Shown here: piece by piece, positions 21,525 to 33,854 of the stretch
Layout of the letters: every line of letters starts with the position of its first letter
Numbering within the stretch: position 1 is the first letter of the stretch
DNA from: Gonapodya sp. JEL0774
Taxonomy: Eukaryota; Monoblepharomycota; Monoblepharidomycetes; Monoblepharidales; Gonapodyaceae
DNA: 64,000 nucleotides
NCBI GenBank assembly: GCA_027604505.1
Contig: JADIIX010000021.1
Coordinates: 1 to 64,000, forward strand
Direction: 5' to 3'
Notes under the pieces: model-generated
What the model was told of the DNA's origin: nothing
Database searches by the model: none
What the model saw: the letters and a program-made list of their open reading frames with translations, nothing else
Translations under genes and position numbers: made by a program

Positions 21525-22325
21525 GTAATATCAATCCGAACTCGGCGATGAGTAATGGGTAGGAGTTTGGGATAGAACAATCAGCCAATTCAACAAGTCG
21601 AACAGAAGACTTGACAAGATGTTGTGATCTTTTAAGAGATTCCGGGTGGGCGAACTCGAGTTGTTAATAGTTTGTTTCAGACGGCGAAGGGCGACAAGCG
21701 CTCTTTCTCATCCAAGAATTGACTGTGATTGATCCGTGCCTGCCTGATGGTGCTCGGCCTGTGGTGCTCGGCCTGATCGGATGCCGATCCCGCCCCCCGC
21801 CATCCCCCTATTCCATATGCAAAAGAACTCTGAGTCGTGTCCGCGCAAAGTGTGGTAGCACGGACCAGGAAGAGTTTTTACTCAGAATCTGCGATGCGCA
21901 GCTAGCTATAGGGACCTGTCTAATATTCTGGAAACTGTGGTCGAGGGCAATGAATCTTTGAGAGAAGAAGGCCGGTTTTCGTAGATATATTCACCACCAT
22001 AGATCATCAGTGAAAGAATTGTATTTCAGTGATGTTGATGAGATGTACAGGCCAAAGCAGCCCCCGGAGTTCGCGTCTTGCGCACCCAGACTGAAGGCGG
22101 GCCTGGTGCACCCTCACCTGGGCCGTGCACGGTGCAAGGCCAAGCAAAGAACCGTCTGAAATCCGAAGGGCGAATCTCCAAGATCTTGACAAAAAAAGGG
22201 AAGTCTCCACGAAACTGAAAATACGTTGAAAGATACATACGATGTGATCATGGCCAAACTATTTACAATCTAATATACGACGTCTTTCCCCAACTTCCCG
22301 AAGAGCTTATCTCCTCTGACGTGCC
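21525..22325. other. 0.8-kb stretch without a supported gene
   Basis: Promoter side of the seven-helix gene and 3' side of the dioxygenase gene. No convincing frame, repeat or RNA gene. Confidence 0.5.
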
Positions 22326-23639
22326 CTAGTCATCGTAATCCTCAACACCAGCAAGTCGCAGCCCGGCTTTCGATACAATCGGACGCTTGGGGATCGTTGG
22401 TTTCGAGTTTTTAAAGTAATCTGTACCATTTGGATCGTGTCCGTGTCCCTCCATGTCCCAAAACGCCTTCTTCTTTCTTTCCAGCTCCTCGGGGCTGATA
22501 CGGGATTTGGGAGCCATGCAAACGTACGCGACAGCTCTGTCAGAGTAAATGATCGAGCAACGTCAGACTTGAGATTGTTTCTTGGCAATCTGAGAACAAG
22601 GTCGAAGACAAACCTGGGGTAGGGTTCTGCGAGTCGACGGTTGTGTTTCGGAGCGGCACTGCAGTGTACAGTCCGTGAGTCCCAGAGAATCAAGGTTCCG
22701 GCCTGACATGGGGTCGCCGGACCAATTAGTATCGCTTCACTCACAGTCAATGAAAGACCTCCAAGGTTACTCACAGGTGCGCATGTCTTCACTTGCTTGC
22801 AGCCCCTGATATAAGAAAAGGTTTCCGTAGCGAGGGTATTGTAAGCACTCGAAGCCATCTTGTGTGCCCAAGGGATGTCTGTGACTTTCAAGTGACTGTT
22901 TTTCCAAACGAGAAGCCCTCCATCGTCAGGACCGGAGTTGTACAGAGTAACCATTCCCTGTATCGCCACGAGGCCCTTTTGCTTGGCGGGCTGGTCGACG
23001 TGGGCCCAGTGTGGGAATACTCGCCATTTGTTGGGGAAGTATTCGGGTGGTTGCACTGATTTGTGATTTGGTTCCGGATGAGCTTCGTACAAAACCCCTC
23101 TGGGAAACTCATCGAGCGGGAGGACTCACTGAATGAAGCTCCGTCAAATGATGTCAGTAGTTTCTCAGTACCCCAGAGGTGGGCGAATACCTGGAACATT
23201 CGTAGCGGGGGTTAGACTGCAGTCGCCGACTCGAACGATGAATTGCACTTCCTACCAACCTTGATAACTTTCTCGTTTTGCCGTACATCCCACAAAAACT
23301 GAGAATGCGAGATTCCCTGCTTGTGAATGACGCCGACTGGGAGCGCTCCGGGATCGGTCCACGTTGTCGGATCTTTTCGGTCAAACCCAGTCCTGCGATT
23401 CCCAATTACCGAAAGGCCATCAGTTCATACGTCTTGGAAGATATTGTCAAAAAAACGATGGATTCTAGCGAATCTTACCCAAGACCTTCAAGCCAGTCGA
23501 AAAAATCTCCCCGGAGAACCTCCAGCTCCTCTTGTGTCAATACTTGAACTCCCGCGAATCCATCGCGGTCCAAGTCTTCGCGGACGAGATCGAGCTGATC
23601 CATTGTACGAACAATGGGAAGATTCGTAGTTGGTGCCAT
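22326..23639 (-). CDS. Phytanoyl-CoA dioxygenase (PhyH)-like Fe(II)/2-oxoglutarate oxygenase
   Basis: Exons 23479-23639, 23260-23392, 23130-23190, 22775-23082, 22614-22702, 22326-22536; 320 residues, phases agree. The N-terminus (DLDRDGFAGVQVLTQEEL) matches the usual PhyH opening. The metal-binding H-x-D is H-V-D in the stretch PHWAHVDQPAKQKG, followed by Q-G-M-V-T-L and D-G-G-L-L-V-W. The distal His is in W-D-S-R-T-V-H and an Arg follows in R-A-V-A-Y-V. So the facial triad and a candidate 2-oxoglutarate Arg are present and the enzyme should be active. PhyH-family oxygenases hydroxylate diverse small molecules; no substrate can be inferred. The exon 3/4 junction uses a weaker acceptor (gtacgaag) and is the least certain. 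Confidence 0.8.
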
Positions 23640-23972
23640 TGAATGCGGTGTTGCAGATGTGAATACAGAAATCGAAGTTGGTGCCCCCCTTTTGAGGTGA
23701 TCGGTTTCGCAAAACTCAGCAGCCGGATTTACGAGATACACCGGTCGTCGCCGCGGGTAAACGGTTGAAACGAAAAAAAGTGACTGAGCTTTTCAGTGAA
23801 TCGTAGAGTCACTTGACTAATCAAGCTGAGTTACACGTCATCGTACAATCAGTTGGTTGCATTATACTTGTGAACTACGTGTCTGCGGAATCACTCCGGG
23901 ACATGATGATGAGTCTCTTTGTGTATCATTCGGTCAAATTTGCTCTCTCCTAAGTAGTCCGAGTGATTAAAT
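23640..23972. other. Short intergenic stretch
   Basis: About 330 bp between the PhyH start and the 3' end of the lectin-receptor gene. No feature seen. Confidence 0.5.
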
Positions 23973-26900
23973 TTATGAACGCCTTCTCGGGGGTGGTGAG
24001 TGTCCTTCCACTCCCACGTCTCCATTACTTTTCCTCGCTCTCAAAGTGCTCGATGGACCGCTCACCGATGTGAACTCATTCTCTGTAAAATTGTATTGCT
24101 GCTGGTGAGCCACCACGCTTACGTTGCTCCCACGTGCATCCATCGATATATGCAGAAGTCCGGGTGTCAGCAAGTCCTGACCAGTAACAGCGAGGGGGAT
24201 CGAGACGCTATCAAACCCGCGAGATTGGGGCTTCTGATATCTTGCACTGAGCAGATTTTGTCCGTTTTGAGATTGTGTGGCTCGCTGTCCCTGCAATTTT
24301 GAAGATTCCTTGGACCTTTGCAAGGTGCTTGTAGCATTTTCATCCAATGTGGAGAGAAGCCCTTGACCATCAATTATAGTGGCGTCTCCTCCCTCTCTGT
24401 TGATGCGTAAATTCATGTCTGCTTCATTACCCGCATCTGCAAGAAGATCTTGCCCTGCGTTATTCATTTTCGTTTCAGACCATGGCTCACCAGTTACTGG
24501 GAGCAGCGTTTGTCCTTGCACTCCGAAACTCGCTTTAATTTGTCTCAATACCCCTGCATCCCCTTTGGTCTGCAGAAGATTTTGACCTGACTCGCCAGAG
24601 AGCGTTATTGCTTGTCGACCATCTCTGAGCTCGTCTTGGGATGCCAATAAATCTTGTCCAGGGTGGTTCGTCTTCAACCTGGACCCTGGCACAACGTCAT
24701 CGCCCACAATGAGCAACCCTTGGCCAGGGTACTTTTCTCTGACCTCCGTTCTGTTCTCGAATGAATCGCTTCCACCCTGATCGTCCTCCAAGAGCGCCGA
24801 AGCGGACATTCGCCTTGCATCTTGATGGGTGCTCCGTCGCTTTTGTGATGTGGTTCTCTGCTCCGGCGGTGGTGGTGGCGGAGCTCTGTACCGACTTTTG
24901 GGACGCTCCGGCTTGTCCGATTGCATTAATCCACTGGACTGAACCTGCTGCGCTCGCGGATCCAAGTGGTCCTCACTGGTAGAGTGGGAGTCGTCCTTGA
25001 CAATTGTAGCGCGGCGTCTTGGATGACTATTAGTCGTTTTGGTGCGGCAAATCAAAATCGTCACGATAACCTGTTTGGGGAAAGTGTGAGTGTTTTCGGT
25101 TGTGACAAAAGCTGATCTGACCACGACACTGACTGTGATCAAGGCAACGCCGCCACCGATTCCAGCAGTAATGGGGATAAGCAAGCCAGCTGTTACGTTT
25201 TATGAAATGAATGGAACTGCAACATCATCCGATTCCCAATACACTTTCACTTACTTGATTCAGCACTTTGCCAAACTGAAAAAGAAAAACTGCTGTCCTC
25301 TCCATACGAGTCGGAGATCCCGACAGTCACACTCGCGTTGCCATTCGGGATGGTGTACGCGCTGATGTTACACTTGCCGGGTGACTTTACGGAGAACGTG
25401 CAGGTAGCACCAGTACCTGTGAGATCGGAGCACCACTTGGTGAGGTTCATGGCTGGCTCGCAAATTAGGGACAAGTCGGCAAGGCTTATGGTCGACTTGG
25501 CACTGGTGCTGAGGAACTGGATATTCAGGGGGACCCGGGACCCACGTACTCGAACCCCGACGGCATCGTTTGCGGTACGCAGGGCACCACTCGATAGAGG
25601 CAGAAGCTCGATCCAAGGCCTATCATAGATTTCGTACTGGAAAGAGGCTATCCCTGTGCGATTCGCGGAGTCAGAAACCACGAAGGAAACGTTAGCTTGT
25701 CCAGGTGACAAGATTGGAGGAAAAGTGGCGGTGCAAGTGCAGTCGCCGTTGCAGGTCGTAGGGCATGAGGTAGATATTGAAGCTGGTCGGAGGACGGATG
25801 AGTTTGTTGAGGCGAGTACTTGCAGCTGGAAAGGAATGCGAGACGCAGAAACGAGAAGACTAAGTATCATCGATGTATTGAGGTAAGTCATGTTCCTTGG
25901 TGGAAGCAGCTGAAGCGTGGGAGCTAGGCAGGAGATCTCTGATGATTAAATCGGATTTCACAAGAGAGACTCTACTGCTCTTCTTCACTTACCTCGACCA
26001 ACCGATAATACCATCAATCCTGTTTCGCCCATGCCATCTGTGACGCCAACTTGTACGGCTGCCGCCGGCCCTCCTGCCAACCTCGCCACTGCCAGGACAC
26101 ATCTACCACCACTTATCACAGTGATTTTACACGGAATGACGGGCCAAGCCCAGCAGTCACTCTGCGGTCCCATAAGCGGCTCACAGCTGACGGAAACTTC
26201 AGACGTGGTCACCGTGTCTGGATTAGTCGAGGAGACAACTTGTATGGTCAACGGGGTCCGGGATCCACGAACTAGAGCGAAAAAGGCATCATTTGAAGAG
26301 GTGAGAACACCGTCAGCTGGTGGTAGAAAGGCGAAAGAGGGAGCATCGTAGGCTTGAAAAAGAACAGTGTCATTGGCGGTTTTGTTACCGGCGTCCGTAA
26401 GGACGAAGGTGAGGTTGGAGAACCCCAAAGTAGTAGAGCTGGTAACATTTGCAAAACATGTGCAGTTGGTACCACAGACTGGTGGACACGCAAACGTGGC
26501 TCCTAAGAAAGGCACAGCGATGCTGGTGTTCGACGATAAAACGAGTTGGAACGAAAATGGTGGTCGGGCGCCGGTCACTACGAGAGTGAGCCTGGAAGAT
26601 GAATTGAGATGTGCCGCTACTGTTTTCGGTGACACCGAGAGAGCGGGAACCCAGTACTTCCTTAGCACAATGGAAAGAGTTGAATTGGCACCCAGAGCGT
26701 CTACAACCCTTATTGCGAGCACAGCCTGCCCGTCCAATATGCCGTTGTCTGGATGAGTTAGAGCACAGTCACCCAATGGATTGCACCGCAGTTGAATGTT
26801 GCGAGGATCTACTACGATCGAATTGCTTGAAGACAGGACGGAGAGATTAAAGGGTGCTAAACCACCCGTCACCATGACCGAAATATTCCAACTTCCAGGA

Positions 26901-29095
26901 GTGACCAAGTGAGTCAAATCCGTAACAACGACCTGTGGCACTGCATACACATCAACTGAGAAAGTTTGATTGCTCAGAGTTGTAGTCGCGTCTGCCAAGG
27001 CTAAAGTGATTGTTGCGTTGCCCGGCGTTGTCGGCAAAGTGATGTTACCCCAGCAAGATACGTTCAGCGTCCTCTTAGGGCATGCGAGATTGCTCACAGA
27101 CATGACGCTCCACCAAGACTCATTGCTCGATGCCACAGCGCGGAATTTGAAAGGTAAGTTCGTCCCGCTGCCGTTCACCATCACCCGCACTGTCGTGATC
27201 GTACCTATCGGCGGCACCGTCACGACGAACCTCGTTGGCGATACCACCCTCGCCATTGACGCCCACGGGTCGCTCAACAACCTTTCGATCAAGTAAGGTC
27301 CCAAGAAAGGTGGCACTGTCATCCACCAGGAAGGTGCAATCTGCTGATTCCCGCAATTCCGATCGCTCAATCCCGTACTATCGACCCAAAAGCAGTGCTC
27401 TGGCGCCCACCAGTCCTGATATTCGGGGTCTGGATCTTGAAACGAATTAATACCGTCGTCAGGCTCGCCTGGGGCCCAGAGGAACAGGTCTCGGCGAATT
27501 TGAATAGAGGCAGCGTAAGACGCAGTGTGGTGAATCTCATCCCGGCGAACAGATCCATCAGGCCAGAATAGGGGCTGAAACAGATGAGGAGGAACGTGGG
27601 ACCCAGGGTCGGTGTATTTGAGCCAGATTGGACATCCGAGAAACAACTCACCCCCGGTTTCCCAAGACGGCCCAGCGAAGTCATGCCAATCCTGAGCGAG
27701 CAAATTCCGAGAAAGACGTGGAAATGTGAAGTGATGTCAAAGGATTGGCAACGAACTTTAATTGATTACAGGGTTCTCCGTACTTACCAAGCTCTCCCGA
27801 TCACGACAAAACAACAAGGGAAGAGAATGTAACCCGGCAGAAATGTAAAATAAGTCAGTCGCTCTAAACTGTTTTTCCATAACTTGCACTTCCGTGCAAC
27901 TTACCCGTTCGAGCCTCCAACGTCCAAAAGCAACAACTGATCCTCGCCGTCCCAGAGTGTTGCCATTTCGGCGAGATAGGTGAATCGGGAGTAGTAAGAC
28001 TATAATTTTTCGGTAGATTGGAGGATGGAGAGGTGCAACGTAGAATTTGTAAGTGTTTATGCATGCAGAAGCGCACTTCAAGTGGAAGAAATCACCGATA
28101 TCCTCCACTTCAGGTTCTTGAACTCACTGCTTCGATCCACGTCCAATTTCCTTGCACGAGTTTCACAGCCCGGTTACGGAATATGATCCAGCCGGACGCC
28201 AGAGCGGTTGAGAGGGTGCTGCGTGAGATAACAAGGCCAGACGACAAGAGTTGTGTCGGCGAATGAGATGTTGGATGCCATGAGGTACGAAGGCTCGCTC
28301 TCCACCAAATTTGCTTTGCAAAATTAAGATTTTCAGAAAGCACACCCACATGTTTTTACCTGGAGGCATAATCTCAAACAATGGTACCGGAAAGAACGGG
28401 TACGTCCCACCCAAATGATACCCCGACATGGCGATGGTTACATTCGAGTTGCTGGCGGTGTATGTGTTCCAGTAGCCAGCGCTGGTCTGTGGAGATTGAG
28501 TGGACAAGGTCGAGACATTCAGAGAGTGTTTGGAACTGCGCGATGGCAGAGTTCCACAAATATGACAGAGCGGTGGTTCTTCACCCCCCATATTTATCGT
28601 CTTGTCCAGTTGTCCTTTAATGAAAGAGAATCTGATCCGGCGTTTGATACGCCGCCAAGAGGTGTCAAAAGTAGCAAACTTTGCACGCTGTGCAAAGTAT
28701 ACTCCAGCAGCACCTATCGATATAATCCCGAAAGTTCATCAGCCGATGAACTCTCGTTCGGCTCAATATCGGCTTTCATCCAGGGCCGTACTCCCCTCAT
28801 GGATTTAAGTGCAACATGCCTGGCCCGTCAGACAACTCCTTTTCTCCGCCGTTCCATCCACTCTTACGTTTTGACTCCATTCTACACTGCATCCAGCCTT
28901 GTATGTCATTGTCATCGTGAGGTTGTAAATTGGGTATGGTCCATAGCTCACGGTAGCGCGGGGTGGGGGGATTTGGGGGAGTTGAGCAGCGACCCCTCCA
29001 ACGAACAAGGCGATGATAAGAAATTGGGCAAGAAGCACATGTGTTGGGGATCGGATGGGTACGAGGGGTTGAGAAATGGCCATCCGTTGTTTCAT
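23973..29095 (-). CDS. C-type-lectin-like single-pass receptor with G-Q-x-L-L repeat tail
   Basis: Supported exons: 28868-29095 (signal peptide, LLAQFLIIALFVGGVAAQ), about 28360-28553, 27905-27999, 27788-27863, 25993-27691, 25255-25923, 25122-25189, 23973-25070; the last six join in phase. One or more exons between 27999 and 28360 and before 28553 are unresolved. The exons at 27691-27999 plus the following 150 residues resemble a C-type lectin domain: W-A-P-G-E-P-D-D then E-H-C-F-W-V-D and S-D-R-N-C-G-N. After it come several Ig/cadherin-like beta repeats rich in N-x-S/T sequons, a membrane helix split by an intron (ITAGIGGGVALITVSVV) and a 360-residue cytoplasmic tail. That tail has a six-proline run and eight G-Q-[DGNT]-L-L motifs every 20-30 residues. 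Likely a surface carbohydrate-binding receptor; partner unknown. Confidence 0.75.
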
Positions 29096-29574
29096 TTCGT
29101 GGTGACTTTATGGCTCGAATTTGCACCGATTTGGACCGAGTTTGGAGAACAGCAAGGGGTCTGTCGTCTTATGATGAACGAAATCCTCGATCTTTGGTTC
29201 CTGCTGCAATTGGCGTGTTCCCGCTTTAGACAGACGCTTGGCGGGAGCCAACGATTGTGCCCATAAGGGCTGTGGCCTCGCACATACTATGAATGTGGAG
29301 AATAAAGTGTCTGAAGCTTACCTTTTGGTTTTCATAAGTTTGGGTTACAGGCTGGCGACACTTAACATTTCTTTTCTGAGACAAGTCTTGGTCGTCATCA
29401 TTGAGAAACTGTCGCTTTGGTTGGGGCAAGTCGCAGTGCTGCCACTCACAGCAGTCATGCTCTTACAATGAAATCATCCGCATATGTCTCAATATGACGA
29501 GTCCAATAATTTAAAATAGAAAGGCTGACTTCCGCTGATGCAGTCCTCCCCCCGGCACAGACGCCTTCTGATGA
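29096..29574. other. Stretch without a supported gene
   Basis: Promoter of the lectin-receptor gene and 3' region of the deaminase gene, both on the minus strand. No motif seen. Confidence 0.5.
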
Positions 29575-32073
29575 TCAGACACCATCCGATCCCGCCACAC
29601 CCGCAACCCACTCGTCCCACTTTTCCTCCCACATGTCCAACAACATTTTCCGTTCCTTTATCTCTTTATCTCCGTCACTCGTGCTCAGTTCGGCCCACTC
29701 CACAGACCACCTCCCTAGCATCTCCAACGCCTTCAAGAGTGTCACTGGAACGTCGGGCCGATCTTGCTCGAATTCTTGCTGGCTGTCCACTGATCCATCT
29801 ACAGATACGGATCGCGGAGCGGCGTACGTAAAAGCTAACGCTGTGTACAGCAAATCGTACCCAGTCAGGTTCGTTCCCGCCCCGTCCTGCCCCTCATCCA
29901 CACTTCCACCACCCAGTCCCCAGCATGCTGGATCGTCGGGCCCGATGACGATGGATAATAGGTGGTGAGATCGAGGTGCATCTGTGCGAACCGCGGAAGC
30001 AAGTGGAGACTCGAATCTTGCAGTAGAAGAGGGGGAGGTGGGAATAACATGGGTACTTTCTGCCGTGGCGGCGGCGGCGAGGGACAGAATGGTTGGGAGA
30101 TGGGTCCACTCGGTACGCCAGTCCACGATGCCGAGTCCAAGGTGGTTGGACACGGGTTGGGCTTCGATGCACGTCGGTGGTAGTTTTTGTTGATGAGCAG
30201 AAGAATGCACGTTGGTAGCAGTGGTGCCAGCGTCACAATCGGTCCAAGGTGTCTGAACCCCGTTGGAGGATGCAGCCGTGTGGAAATACGGAGCCAGACT
30301 TGCCACCAGTGCTTCATCCTCTGATTTGAGGTGGGGCAGCTTCTCACCTCGGTATCCGATCGCCACACATGAGAGACACCCGTGGCCAATCCTTTGTGCG
30401 CGTGCGATTCGCTTGCCACGCGTCGGGTCGTGACCCGGCACTCCAGAATCCTCCACCTCCACACCTTCCAGCGCCGCTCTCAAATTCCTGCAGCCAGCCG
30501 GAGTCCCCCTACCCACCAACTCCTGTCCCGCATGCCAAAAGAACTTCTCCACGCTGTCCACCAACCCAGGTTCCCTTCGTTCCACATCCCTCACATACTC
30601 TTCCAGTGTCCACCCGTTTCCCGCAGTATCCGCCCCGACCACATCAAACCCTGCCCATAATGCCGGGTGGGTCGCCCGGAGTGCGAGGTAGTCGCGCATG
30701 TGACGGGCAAGGTCGGCGGGGGATGAGATTGCGGCCCGGGGTACGGAGTAAATGAGACGGACGCGCGGGGAAGTTGATTGGGATACCAGGGTTGCAAATG
30801 CCTCAATTGCGTCGGTGAATGTCAAGGTCGACGAAATTTGTGGTAGCTCATCGGATCGTAAGATGTAGGGTGTAAATGGGCATATGCGCATTTCGAGGTG
30901 GACACAGGGTTGCGGTGAGAGTGAAAGGTGCTGGAGCAGCCTTCGGAAGTAACGAGTGAAGGTGGGGAGGTGGTGGAAAAGGCCTGCGATCCGCACGACG
31001 ATTTTGTCATGAATTTTGGTGTTGCGAGGGCCGGATTTAGTTAGAACGAGTATGCGCGAGGGTAGAGAACACATAGAGGTGAGCTGAAAATGTTTTGTGT
31101 GCAAGAGGGAGTGCCATGTAACCTCTGATCATTCCGATTCTCGTCAACATGAAAACGACTATCTTTTCCATCACCATGTCCTTCCCAACAATTGCCCATT
31201 CCACAACAACAACAGCATCCACCGCACCAATGTACCATAACGCACCAACTCACCTTCAAATGCCACCATCTTGCCCACAAAGGTTGCCCAGACCACCCCC
31301 TCCTTGCCCACATCGCCCTCTGTAAGTTCCATCTTACCCCTCAGCCACTCGTCGAATGCATGGGGACCGTCCGGGTGTGATGATCGCATGGCCGATACGG
31401 GAGTCCAGGGTGTGTTTGGGTCGGTGAGAGTTGGAATTGGGTGGGCGTCGGCGAAACGGAGGAGGAGCGGGGTTGGGGACAGGGGGTTGTGAAGGGCGTA
31501 GAGGCGGGGGTCGTCTGGAGAATTTGAGAATAGCGATTAAAATTGTCTTCTGCTATTCACTGGTTTCAAGGCACTTGTTGGGATTGTCTCTCAATCATTG
31601 CGAATCCAGTACGCCATCTGATTATCACGCATCAATTCCTGATAGATTTGAAAAGCATTCGTCTCGTTGTCTTCTTTTCGGTGAGCGAAAAGGAAAATGG
31701 AAAAGGAGAGGAACACCTGCCGCCCAACCACCGTTTACTCCAACGACACCCAACCATTGTGAACCAAGGCACGACTCAAGCCCATTTTATACAATTCCTA
31801 TTTTCTGTCGAAAGCTTGTCTGAAAGACGAAAGACGGAACTCACATGTCAAATCCTTGACGACCCAGCCGAAATCAACCGCTGCTTCTGCGTGGAGATGG
31901 AGGACAGCAAGAGGAAGTTTTTGAAGCCACGGCAGCAACTTTGAACGGCGTTGAATGAGTTTTCGGTTGGTGCAGATGTTCACATGTGGATCGATGTGCG
32001 CGGTGTTCACGTCGTGGTGTCGCATGGCGTTTAAAGCATTGGCGGCTTGAAACCAGATGTCTCGAGAAGGCAT
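29575..32073 (-). CDS. ADA2/ADGF-family adenosine deaminase-like protein
   Basis: Exons 31845-32073, 31254-31514, 29575-30983; 632 residues, phases agree, though the two introns (330 and 270 bp) are long for this window and could hide a further exon. Family marks in order: A-V-L-H-L-H (first zinc His pair), a V-H-L-E-M-R strand, G-F-D-V-V-G-A-D, F-F-W-H-A-G-Q-E, R-I-G-H-G, P-V-S-N-H and I-G-P-D-D-P. These follow the ADA/ADGF barrel, which converts adenosine to inosine with Zn. The canonical catalytic Glu of HAGE reads Gln here, with Glu one position later. A large insertion separates R-I-G-H-G from S-N-H. No signal peptide is seen from ATG 32073, whereas ADA2 proteins are normally secreted; the true N-terminus may lie upstream. 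Confidence 0.75.
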
Positions 32074-32485
32074 CGTGGAGCGACGTGGTTGTGAAAATGT
32101 TTGAGCTCGATTTGAACGATAGCAGTATATGTACGAACGATTCGGTATGATCGGCTGTGTAGTCCCTGCCGTTCTCGATCGTGCCCAACATGAATGCCTG
32201 GCCTGATAGGGAACGAACCATTACTGATACCAGCACAAATAGTACGTGTAATTTGAAACGTAATATTTATCTTGATCGCTACTGGAGACTGATGTACATC
32301 TGGGTTTCGGAAAAGGCGTTCCGATGGAGGTGCTGAGCGAAGATCCCCAGGTGTGTCGCGGCAACCTTTGTCTCGGCACTGCCTTTGTTTCCGGATACCA
32401 AACGTACGGCCGTCCAACCAGTCGGCATACTTCATCCAAATTATATCCTTGCCCCTCCGGCCTCTGGACACAAAAGATTTCTCAT
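32074..32485. other. Intergenic stretch between deaminase and RidA genes
   Basis: About 410 bp; promoter side of the deaminase gene. Open frames here have no motif. Confidence 0.45.
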
Positions 32486-33466
32486 TTACAGCTTGCTTCC
32501 TCCAGCCGACGCAATGCACTCAATCTCCACCAAACCACCGAGCACAGGTAAGTTCGCCACTTGGAACGCCGACCGGGCCGGCCGGTGGGCCCCAAATGCC
32601 TCGGCGTACGCGCGGTTCATGAGCGGGAAGTCCGCGATGTTGGCCAGGAATACGGTGCATTTTAAGACCTCAAAGGAAAAGCGGGTGGTTGGTGGTTGGT
32701 GGTAGGAGCGAGGAAGATTTGGAATGGTGGGTTGAGGTATGGCATGATGTCAGTTTTCGAGGGACTTGTCATAATGCCGCCTGAGAGAAGGAACGAGCAC
32801 GAGCTTGTCTGTAGCGGACGAGACACCCAGATCTTCTAAACCCGCCATTCACTTCTCCCCCAAAAGCTGTGGCGGGTATGAATCGTTTGCCGAGTAGAGA
32901 CCTTATGTTCATTATTGTCCCCAACCGTGTCTCCCATGTCCGCAACATCATTTGCGTCCGACAGCAAGCACTCACGCTCATGGCCAGGTATTGTCTCGTT
33001 ATGCCTCGCATCACCTTGCAGTCAAGCTCACCTTGTCCATGGAACTCCCCGCCTTCTCCAGAATACCGCGAACGTTCTTTAACGTCTGCACGGTCTGGGC
33101 GTAGCAATCACCCGCAACAAGCTCTTGAGAAACGATAGATACCAAATCGGATAAGTGACGAGAAGGTGGGTGATTCAATGCAAATGAAAAGAGCGCAGTG
33201 ACAGGAACGAAGTACAAATTACTCACTCCCATCCGATCCAAACCCAAGTTGCCCGCTGCCAGGTGTTTCCACAACGGGTTGACGGGTTGATATCGATGCC
33301 GAAGAAAATCAAAATTGACATTTGCGTTCGGAGTGGGACATCACTAAGAGCAAGGGCATAATATGTACAACAGTGGCCCTTACCTCACGTATACCGTGTT
33401 CCCGTGCTTCACCGCTGCGGCGAGAGGAATGGCAGGATGGGGGTCGATGATTTTGATGGCAGACAT
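32486..33466 (-). CDS. RidA (YjgF/YER057c/UK114) enamine/imine deaminase
   Basis: Exons 33384-33466, 33227-33255, 33032-33123, 32486-32668; 128 residues, the usual RidA length, with matching phases. Hallmarks: H-G-N-T-V-Y-V-S-G-Q-L-G, then Q-T-V-Q-T-L-K-N-V, K-A-G-S-S-M-D-K, C-T-V-F-L-A-N-I-A and R-P-A-R-S-A-F-Q-V, which carries the catalytic Arg. RidA hydrolyses reactive 2-aminoacrylate and related imines from amino-acid catabolism, in cytosol or mitochondria. The third intron (32669-33031, 363 bp) is several times the local norm. The gene is divergent from the P450 with 388 bp between start codons. Confidence 0.9.
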
Positions 33467-33854
33467 GGTCGGGATGTAATCGGTGTTTGGGTCTTCCACT
33501 TCTTCGCGAACTACCTCACCCAGCTAACAATAATGTTCGCACTCTTTTCGGCTCCACGGCCCGTAGAGCTCTCACTCAAGGAAAAAGAATCTCTCTGTAT
33601 GTAGAAGGTGTGATTATCTGGGAGTTTTGTGAAAAGTAAAAGGAGAGAATATCGCCGATGTAGATGAAAACAAAAATTAATAAGTAAGAAATCGTCACTA
33701 TTGCCTGACACACTTCAAAAATCAATGACGATACGGCGAGTCCGGCGAGTCAGGGATGGGCCGCTTGATTCTGTCGGTAGGGATGTTGCCCAGTGTCCAC
33801 GCATTTGGTGACCAGCACTGACTTCTATCCCAATTCATTTGATTGCGCACGCCG
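33467..33854. promoter_or_regulatory. Bidirectional promoter region, RidA (-) / P450 (+)
   Basis: The two start codons face away from each other across 388 bp, so both promoters must lie here. No recognisable binding site or TATA box could be assigned. Confidence 0.5.

Noticed and set aside
28415..29266. 283-codon plus-strand frame opposite the lectin-receptor N-terminus
   Set aside because: It has no motif, and the opposite strand has a signal peptide and clean splice sites.
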